Source of the DNA: Eubacteriales bacterium
Lineage (GTDB): Bacteria; Bacillota_A; Clostridia; Christensenellales; Aristaeellaceae
Direction of reading: 5' to 3'
Length of the DNA stretch: 11,434 nt
NCBI GenBank assembly: GCA_029974035.1
Contig: JARKQG010000032.1
Coordinates: forward strand, 1-11,434
The notes below the pieces were generated by a model. That model did no database searches and was not told the DNA's origin. It saw only the letters and a list, made by a program, of their open reading frames with translations. A program made the translations under genes and the position numbers. Positions 6,249-11,434 of the stretch are shown in pieces. Position 1 is the stretch's first letter; each line of letters opens with the position of its first letter.

Positions 6249-7220
6249 ATGCGGGTACTGGTCACCGGCGGCGCGGGCTTCATCGGTTCGCACGTGTCGG
6301 AGGCGCTGCTCCGGCGCGGTGAGCGCGTGCTGGCGCTGGACAGCTTTACCGATTTTTACGATCCGATGCTCAAGCGGCAAAACGTCAAAGGCCTGTACCG
6401 CGCCTTTCCGGACGGGCGCTTCGCGGTGTGCGAGGCGGACATCCGGGACGGCGAATCGCTCCGCCTGGCATTTGAATCCTTCCGGCCCGATGCGGTGATC
6501 CACCTGGCGGCCTGCGCCGGGGTGCGCCCGTCCATCGAACGCCCGGAGGAATATTTTGACGTAAACCTGATGGGCACCGTGCGGCTGATGGAGGCCATGG
6601 CGTCCGCGGGCGCGAAGCGGCTGGTGTTCGCGTCCTCCTCGTCGGTCTACGGGAACAACGAAAAGGTGCCCTTTTCCGAGGCCGACCCGGTGGACCACCC
6701 GATTTCGCCCTACACCGCCACCAAGAAGGCGGGGGAACTGGCGGTGCATACGTGGCACCACCTGAAGGGGCTGCAATGCGCTTGCCTTCGCTTTTTCACC
6801 GTTTACGGCCCCAGGCAGCGGCCGGATCTGGCCATCACGAAGTTTGCCAGCCGGATGCTGGACGGCGCCCCCATCCCCGTCTACGGTGACGGCACCACCC
6901 GCAGGGACTACACCTACATCGACGACATCGTGGACGGCGTTTTGCGCGCGCTGGACTGGACGGACGCGCCGGGGCGCTTTGGCGTATTCAACCTGGGCGA
7001 GAGCCGCACCGTCTCCCTTTCGGAGATGATCGAAGCCCTCGAGGGCGCGCTGGGCATGAAGGCGCAGATCGAGCGCCTGCCCCCCCAGCCGGGAGACGTG
7101 GCGCGCACCTGGGCGGACATCTCGCTGGCCCGCGAGGTGCTGGGCTACCGCCCCTTCACCCCCTTTGACGAGGGCATCGAAAAGTTTATCCGCTGGCTCA
7201 AAGCCCAGCGAACCGGATAA
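6249..7220 (+). CDS. NAD-dependent sugar-nucleotide epimerase, UDP-glucuronate 4-epimerase-like
   Basis: A 323-residue extended short-chain dehydrogenase/reductase that should interconvert UDP-sugars at C4, supplying precursors for surface polysaccharide. The N-terminal Rossmann motif [10 protein letters not shown] has the three glycines at 7, 10 and 13. The DSFTDFYDP segment (31-39) resembles the 'DNFNDYYD' loop that marks UDP-glucuronate 4-epimerases rather than plain GalE. The catalytic set is visible: Ser at 131/132 in SSSSVYG, then Tyr155 and Lys159 in [18 protein letters not shown] (181-193) and [14 protein letters not shown] (213-226) are standard C-terminal substrate-domain motifs. 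Length is normal for the family. An AGGGAGG site precedes the ATG by about 7 nt. The gene leads an operon and is 15 nt from uvrA, with no functional link apparent. Exact sugar specificity is uncertain; dTDP- or GDP-sugar substrates remain possible. Confidence 0.88.
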   Translation: MRVLVTGGAGFIGSHVSEALLRRGERVLALDSFTDFYDPMLKRQNVKGLYRAFPDGRFAVCEADIRDGESLRLAFESFRPDAVIHLAACAGVRPSIERPEEYFDVNLMGTVRLMEAMASAGAKRLVFASSSSVYGNNEKVPFSEADPVDHPISPYTATKKAGELAVHTWHHLKGLQCACLRFFTVYGPRQRPDLAITKFASRMLDGAPIPVYGDGTTRRDYTYIDDIVDGVLRALDWTDAPGRFGVFNLGESRTVSLSEMIEALEGALGMKAQIERLPPQPGDVARTWADISLAREVLGYRPFTPFDEGIEKFIRWLKAQRTG

Positions 7221-7235
7221 GGCAGGGAACGATCT

Positions 7236-10073
7236 TTGAAAGACATCATCATCCGCGGCGCGCGCGAGCACAACCTGAAGAACATCGACCTCATCCTGCC
7301 CCGGGACAAGCTGATCGTGCTGACGGGGCTTTCGGGCAGCGGTAAGTCGTCGCTGGCCTTTGACACCATTTACGCGGAGGGGCAGCGGCGCTACGTGGAA
7401 TCGCTGTCCGCCTACGCGCGCCAATTTCTGGGCCAGATGGAAAAGCCGGACGTGGACTCCATCGAGGGCCTCTCCCCCGCCATCGCCATCGACCAGAAGA
7501 CCACCAGCAAAAACCCCCGGTCCACGGTGGGTACCGTCACCGAGGTGCACGACTACCTGCGCCTTCTGTACGCCCGCGCCGGCATCCCCCACTGCCCGAA
7601 CTGCGGCAAGGAGATTCAGCAGCAGACCATTGACCAGGTGGTGGATCAGGTGCTGGCGCTGCCGGAGGGCGCGCGCATCCAGATTCTGGCGCCGATGGTG
7701 CGTGGGCGCAAGGGCGAATACGCCAAGCTGATGGAGGACATGACCCGCCAGGGCTTTGTGCGCGTGCGCCTCGACGGCGAGGTCTACCCGCTGGGCGAGA
7801 CGCCGCCGCTGGAAAAGAACAAAAAGCACACCGTCGAAATCGTGGTGGACCGGCTGATCGTCCGCCCGGACATCCAGAAGCGGCTGACGGATTCGCTGGA
7901 AACCGCCATGCACCTGGCGGGCGGGCTGGCGGTGGTTTCCGTGATCGACGGCGAGGACATGCTGTTCTCCCAGAACTACGCCTGCCCGGACTGCAACCTC
8001 TCCATCGAGGAACTCACGCCCCGGATGTTCTCCTTCAACAACCCCTATGGCGCCTGCCCCACCTGCTCGGGGCTGGGCACGCTGCTCAAGGTGGACCCCT
8101 CCATCGTAGTGCCGGACCCCCGCAAGAGCCTCCGCGAGGGCGCGATCCGCGTCAGCGGCTGGAATTCCTCCGACGAGGGCGGCGGCATGGCCAGGATGTA
8201 CCTGGAGGCGCTTGCCCGCCACTACGGCTTTTCGCTGGACACGCCGGTGGGCGACCTGCCCGCGGGCGCGATGGACAAGGTGCTCTACGGCACCGGCGGC
8301 GAAAAGATCCGCGTCGAATACGAGCGGGAGCACGGCTCCGGCACATTCAATGCGCCCTTCGAGGGCATCATCACCAACCTCGAGCGCCGCTACCGCGAAA
8401 CCTCCTCCGAGGGCATGAAGGAGGACCTGGAGAGCTACATGGCCAACACCCCCTGCCCGGACTGTCACGGCCGGCGGCTCAAGCGGGAGGCCCTCGCCGT
8501 CACGGTGGGCGACCGGTCCATTGCGGACGTCAGCGCCATGTCCGTGGCGGACGCCCGAAGCTTCTTCCACGCGCTGACGCTGGACGAAAAGCGGGCCATG
8601 ATCGCGCGCCAGGTGCTGAAGGAGGTGGATGCCCGGCTGGGCTTCCTCGTGGACGTGGGGCTGGACTACCTGACCCTCGCCCGCGCCGCGGGCACGCTGT
8701 CCGGCGGCGAGGCCCAGCGCATCCGCCTGGCCACGCAGATCGGCTCCAGCCTGGTGGGGGTACTGTACATCCTGGACGAGCCCTCGATCGGCCTGCACCA
8801 GCGGGACAACCGCAAGCTGCTCACCACCCTCAAGCACCTCCGGGACCTGGGCAACACCCTCGTGGTGGTGGAGCACGACGAGGAGACCATGCTCGAAGCC
8901 GACCACATCGTGGACATCGGCCCCGGCGCCGGCGCCCACGGCGGCTACGTGGTGGCCGAGGGCACCGCCCAGGAGATCATGGCCAACCCCGCCTCCGTCA
9001 CCGGGCAGTACCTGTCCGGCCGGCGGCGCGTGCCGCTGCCCGCCGTCCGGCGCGCGCCCACGGGCTGGATCACCGTGCGCGGCGCCCGCGCCAACAACCT
9101 GAAGGACATCACCGTGGACATCCCGCTGGGCGTCATCACCTGCGTGACGGGCGTATCCGGCAGCGGCAAGTCCTCGCTGGTCAACGAAATCCTTTTCAAG
9201 GCGCTCTCCCGCACCCTCAACCGCGCGCGCACCCGGCCGGGCGACCACGACGGGATCGATGGCGCCGAACAGCTGGACAAGATCATCGCCATCGACCAGT
9301 CCCCCATCGGCCGCACGCCGCGCTCCAACCCCGCCACCTACACCGGCGTGTTCGACCTGATCCGCGAGGTGTTTGCCGCCACGCCGGACGCGAAGGCCAG
9401 GGGCTACAAGGCCAACCGGTTCAGCTTCAACGTCAAAGGCGGGCGGTGCGAGGCCTGCTCGGGCGACGGCATCCTCAAAATTGAGATGCACTTTCTGCCG
9501 GACGTGTACGTGCCCTGCGACGTGTGCAAGGGCCATCGCTACAACCGGGAAACGCTGGAGGTGCGCTACAAGGGCAAGAGCATCTTCGACGTGCTGGACA
9601 TGACGAGCGAGGAGGCGCTGGCGTTCTTCGGGCCCCTGCCCCGGATCGCCGGCAAGATCCGGACCATGGTGGACGTGGGCCTCGGCTACGTCAAGCTGGG
9701 CCAGCCCTCCACCACCCTCTCCGGCGGTGAGGCCCAGCGCATCAAGCTGGCCACGGAGCTCTCCCGCCGCGCCACCGGCCGCACGATCTACGTGCTGGAC
9801 GAGCCCACCACCGGCCTTCACGTGGCCGATGTGGAAAAGCTGGACGAAGTGCTGCAAAAGCTGGCGGACGCGGGGAACACCTTGGTGGTCATCGAGCACA
9901 ACCTGGATGTGATCAAGACCGCCGACTACATCGTCGATCTGGGGCCGGAGGGCGGCGCGCGGGGCGGCACCATCGTGGCCACCGGCACGCCGGAGGCGGT
10001 GGCGGAAAACCCCGCCAGCTTCACCGGCCAGTACCTGAAGCGGGTGTTTGAAACCGAGGGCATGGCGCCGTGA
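7236..10073 (+). CDS. uvrA: Excinuclease ABC subunit A (nucleotide excision repair)
   Basis: The 945-residue damage-recognition ATPase of UvrABC. It scans DNA as a dimer, loads UvrB at bulky lesions and then leaves. All expected parts are visible: first Walker [10 protein letters not shown] (31-39), the [18 protein letters not shown] block, the UvrB-interaction region (about 125-245), first zinc module CPDC...CPTC (250-277), signature LSGGEAQR (488-495) followed by the [13 protein letters not shown]alker B/D-loop, second Walker [10 protein letters not shown] (639-647), second zinc module CEAC...CDVC (738-764), and second signature LSGGEAQR (828-835) with LDEPTTGLH. The start is TTG at 7236, chosen because [16 protein letters not shown] aligns with the family's first residues; AGGGA lies about 8 nt upstream. 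Length is normal. uvrB, often adjacent, is absent here. The gene overlaps the next one by 4 nt. Confidence 0.98.
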   Translation: MKDIIIRGAREHNLKNIDLILPRDKLIVLTGLSGSGKSSLAFDTIYAEGQRRYVESLSAYARQFLGQMEKPDVDSIEGLSPAIAIDQKTTSKNPRSTVGTVTEVHDYLRLLYARAGIPHCPNCGKEIQQQTIDQVVDQVLALPEGARIQILAPMVRGRKGEYAKLMEDMTRQGFVRVRLDGEVYPLGETPPLEKNKKHTVEIVVDRLIVRPDIQKRLTDSLETAMHLAGGLAVVSVIDGEDMLFSQNYACPDCNLSIEELTPRMFSFNNPYGACPTCSGLGTLLKVDPSIVVPDPRKSLREGAIRVSGWNSSDEGGGMARMYLEALARHYGFSLDTPVGDLPAGAMDKVLYGTGGEKIRVEYEREHGSGTFNAPFEGIITNLERRYRETSSEGMKEDLESYMANTPCPDCHGRRLKREALAVTVGDRSIADVSAMSVADARSFFHALTLDEKRAMIARQVLKEVDARLGFLVDVGLDYLTLARAAGTLSGGEAQRIRLATQIGSSLVGVLYILDEPSIGLHQRDNRKLLTTLKHLRDLGNTLVVVEHDEETMLEADHIVDIGPGAGAHGGYVVAEGTAQEIMANPASVTGQYLSGRRRVPLPAVRRAPTGWITVRGARANNLKDITVDIPLGVITCVTGVSGSGKSSLVNEILFKALSRTLNRARTRPGDHDGIDGAEQLDKIIAIDQSPIGRTPRSNPATYTGVFDLIREVFAATPDAKARGYKANRFSFNVKGGRCEACSGDGILKIEMHFLPDVYVPCDVCKGHRYNRETLEVRYKGKSIFDVLDMTSEEALAFFGPLPRIAGKIRTMVDVGLGYVKLGQPSTTLSGGEAQRIKLATELSRRATGRTIYVLDEPTTGLHVADVEKLDEVLQKLADAGNTLVVIEHNLDVIKTADYIVDLGPEGGARGGTIVATGTPEAVAENPASFTGQYLKRVFETEGMAP

Positions 10074-10678
10074 ACAGAGCCATGTACCTTTCGGGCCTGC
10101 GCGTGCCCTCCGCGTGGGTTCCTCCCGGAGCGGTCCTTTCCGCCTCTGCGGCGGAGGGCGCGTACGTCGCGCTGACGCGCACGGCGGGCCCCGCGCCCGA
10201 GGGCTGGATCACCGTCCCCCGGGGCTACGCGCGGCCGCCGGCGGCGGAGCCGGAGGAACTGGTCCCCCTCACCGCCGCGCACCATCCCGCCATGCGGGGG
10301 CTGTACGGCCTCTTTGCCGGGCGGTTTGACGGCATGGCCGCCCGGGAGGACCCGGAGGAGTGGGCGCGGCGGCTGGCCGCGCTTCCCCGCCCGCTGGGGC
10401 TCTTTTCCGGCGATCGGCTGCTGATCTGGCTGGCCGAGGCGGGGGGCGATCTCCTTGAGCTCTCCGCCGCGCCAGACGCCCTTTTGCGCATCCCCGGCGC
10501 GCTGGCGGCGGCGAAGGTGCGGCGCGCGCCCGCGCCCCTTCTGGGCGTCCCGGCGGAGGAATGGGACGGGGCGCTTAAGGCCCGGCTGCTGCGGCCGATT
10601 CCGCCGGCCTGCGGTGGGATCGCCACGGCGGAGGCGCTCGCCCGCGCCCTTCATCGCGCGGTGCGGTGGGATTTATGA
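10070..10678 (+). CDS. Protein of unknown function; possible Eis-like acetyltransferase fragment
   Basis: A 202-residue frame starting at GTG 10070, inside a GTGA overlap with the uvrA stop. That overlap, the strong GC bias at third positions and the close bioY gene downstream support a real gene. GAGGG lies about 10 nt upstream; an ATG at 10082 is an alternative start. The protein is soluble in appearance, rich in Ala, Pro and Arg, with no signal peptide or membrane segment. I do not recognise it securely. The stretch at about 75-130 ([16 protein letters not shown], then Trp and a [18 protein letters not shown] strand pattern) recalls the second GNAT-like domain of Eis-type N-acetyltransferases. 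However, no acetyl-CoA loop (Q/RxxGxG/A) is visible, so it would be incomplete or degenerate. Treat as hypothetical; the resemblance is memory-based inference. Confidence 0.7.
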   Translation: MNRAMYLSGLRVPSAWVPPGAVLSASAAEGAYVALTRTAGPAPEGWITVPRGYARPPAAEPEELVPLTAAHHPAMRGLYGLFAGRFDGMAAREDPEEWARRLAALPRPLGLFSGDRLLIWLAEAGGDLLELSAAPDALLRIPGALAAAKVRRAPAPLLGVPAEEWDGALKARLLRPIPPACGGIATAEALARALHRAVRWDL

Positions 10679-10700
10679 TATTACGGAGGGAGCCAACGGC

Positions 10701-11249
10701 ATGAAAAAACTGACGCTCAAAGGCATGATTCTCGCGGCGATTTTCGCCGCGCTGACGGGCATCCTCACACAGATCCAGTTTCAGGTGCCGCTGTCGCCGG
10801 TGCCCATCAACCTGGCGCTGTTTTCGGTATACATGGCGGGCGCGCTGCTGGGGCCCCGCTACGGCACGCTGTCGATGGCGGTGTACGTGCTGCTGGGCGC
10901 GGTGGGCCTGCCGGTGTTTTCCAATTTTACCGGCGGCCTGCACAAGCTGATCGGGCCCACCGGCGGCTACATCGCGGGCTACGTGGTCACGGCGCTTTTG
11001 GTGGGCCTTCTCAGCCGCAGATGGAACTTCCACTTTGTGATGCTGTCGGCGGCGATGCTGCTCGGCCTTGCGGCCTGCTACACGCTGGGCACCGCCTGGT
11101 TCATGTTCACCACGAAGAACACCCTCGCCGCCAGCCTGGGCATGTGCGTGATCCCCTTCCTGCCGGGTGACGCCGTCAAGATCATCGCCGCGGCGCTCCT
11201 GGCGGGGCGGCTCCGCGCGCCCCTCAGGGCCGGCGGCTGGGCGGAATGA
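10701..11249 (+). CDS. bioY: Biotin transporter BioY (ECF S component)
   Basis: A 182-residue membrane protein that binds biotin for uptake, normally working with the shared ECF ATPase and T subunits encoded elsewhere. About six hydrophobic helices fill the chain. Family motifs are present in order: SPVPINL (32-38), AGALLGPRYG (46-55), GAVGLPVF (66-73), GPTGGYIAGY (85-94), CYTLGTAWF (126-134) and PFLPGDAVK (152-160), the last holding the Asp and Lys typical of BioY near the ligand site. The frame is open further upstream to 10455, but that part overlaps the preceding gene. ATG 10701 has a strong CGGAGGGAG site about 8 nt before it and gives the normal family start. No biotin synthesis gene or obvious BirA operator is adjacent, so expression probably follows the uvrA operon. 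Confidence 0.95.
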   Translation: MKKLTLKGMILAAIFAALTGILTQIQFQVPLSPVPINLALFSVYMAGALLGPRYGTLSMAVYVLLGAVGLPVFSNFTGGLHKLIGPTGGYIAGYVVTALLVGLLSRRWNFHFVMLSAAMLLGLAACYTLGTAWFMFTTKNTLAASLGMCVIPFLPGDAVKIIAAALLAGRLRAPLRAGGWAE

Positions 11250-11261
11250 CGGCCACGCGAA

Positions 11262-11288
11262 AAGGGGAAGGCGAAGGGGAAGGCGAAG
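11262..11288 (+). repeat. 12-bp tandem repeat, 2.25 copies
   Basis: The unit AAGGGGAAGGCG occurs at 11262-11273 and 11274-11285, followed by a partial AAG. It starts 12 nt after the bioY stop codon, and its second copy forms the left arm of the hairpin at 11275-11297. The duplication probably arose by slippage. Confidence 0.85.
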
Positions 11289-11297
11289 CCTTCCCCT
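11275..11297 (+). terminator. GC-rich hairpin downstream of bioY, without a U-run
   Basis: A perfect 10-bp stem (arms 11275-11284 and 11288-11297) with a 3-nt loop. The preceding tandem copy (11263-11272) could replace the left arm, giving a longer loop. The RNA then continues CAGCCCAUC, so it is more likely a 3'-end stabiliser or auxiliary structure than the terminator itself. Confidence 0.45.
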
Positions 11298-11313
11298 CAG
11301 CCCATCAACAAAG

Positions 11314-11347
11314 TGCGCTCAGCCCGCTTGGGCTGGGCGCAAATTTT
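11314..11347 (+). terminator. Probable intrinsic terminator of the epimerase-uvrA-bioY operon
   Basis: A 12-bp stem with one G-U wobble (arms 11314-11325 and 11330-11341, loop GCTT) is followed at once by AAUUUUGUG. The U-run is short but correctly placed. This is the best termination signal after bioY and marks the probable 3' end of the plus-strand operon. Confidence 0.6.
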
Positions 11348-11418
11348 GTGTAGAGGTGAGCAAAAACCAAAAGGAAAAAGCAGCGTGGATGTCGAATAGA
11401 TAGGAGAGATGCGGACAC

Positions 11419-11425
11419 AGGAGGT
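11419..11425 (+). promoter_or_regulatory. Ribosome binding site of a gene starting at or beyond the window end
   Basis: A perfect AGGAGGT lies 8 nt before the last base of the window, which is an A and could be the first base of an ATG. It suggests a further plus-strand gene outside the window. No promoter for it was recognised between the terminator and here. Confidence 0.35.
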
Positions 11426-11434
11426 CGGGCGGCA

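Noticed and set aside
6189..9899. A 1236-residue open frame on the minus strand across the epimerase and uvrA genes
   Set aside because: It is antisense to two securely identified genes; long antisense frames are expected in GC-rich DNA with strong third-position bias. Its composition (His, Gly, Ala, Val, Arg-rich) matches no family.
10455..11249. Longer bioY frame starting at 10455
   Set aside because: The extra 82 residues overlap the preceding gene and are not BioY-like; ATG 10701 has a strong ribosome binding site and the normal family N-terminus.
11275..11297. First hairpin after bioY as the main intrinsic terminator
   Set aside because: No U-run follows it; the next hairpin at 11314-11341 has one and is preferred.
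11356..11403. A 15-codon frame from GTG 11356 (VSKNQKEKAAWMSNR, then TAG)
   Set aside because: Too short, weak upstream site and directly after the terminator; possibly a remnant but nothing supports function. A second start at 11409 has its purine run only 2 nt away.

Overview
The window is high-GC DNA, with G or C at most third codon positions. Its signals are of Firmicutes type: sigma-A promoters with TTGACx and TATAAT boxes, strong AGGAGG ribosome binding sites, a YesL-family membrane protein beside a CUT1 sugar transporter without its own ATPase, and a BioY biotin transporter. A GC-rich member of the class Clostridia (for example a gut-type Oscillospirales or Christensenellales) fits best. 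That placement is inference from gene content and style; no taxonomic marker is present.

Left part, all on the minus strand (1-6081). Read in the direction of transcription, the order is: L-fucose isomerase (fucI) with its own promoter and a likely terminator; then a second, near-consensus promoter carrying a LacI-type operator; then the solute-binding protein, the MalF/UgpA-type permease, the MalG/UgpE-type permease, and a YesL (DUF624) protein cut by the window edge. The last three genes overlap by 4 nt (ATGA) and 1 nt (TGATG), so they are probably translationally coupled. A perfect 14-bp hairpin between the binding-protein gene and the first permease gene probably allows more binding protein than permease to be made. 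Together the genes look like a regulated sugar uptake module, plausibly for L-fucose, D-arabinose or a fucose-containing glycan. Substrate is inferred from the neighbourhood only. No kinase, aldolase, ATPase or regulator gene is in view.

Middle (6003-6248) is a divergent control region holding the fucI promoter (minus) and an extended -10 promoter (plus), with several short inverted repeats.

Right part, all on the plus strand (6188-11347). A UDP-glucuronate-4-epimerase-like sugar-nucleotide epimerase is followed after 15 nt by uvrA (excinuclease ABC subunit A, TTG start). A 202-residue protein of unknown function overlaps uvrA by a GTGA junction, and bioY comes 22 nt later. This looks like one mixed housekeeping operon, ending at tandem GC-rich hairpins. 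The last ~85 bases hold no clear gene, but a ribosome binding site near the edge suggests another gene just outside.

No RNA genes, insertion sequences, CRISPR arrays or prophage genes were seen. I found no plainly novel system. The best leads are the operator layout of the fucI/transporter region, the non-lipoprotein signal peptide of the binding protein, and the unassigned gene between uvrA and bioY.
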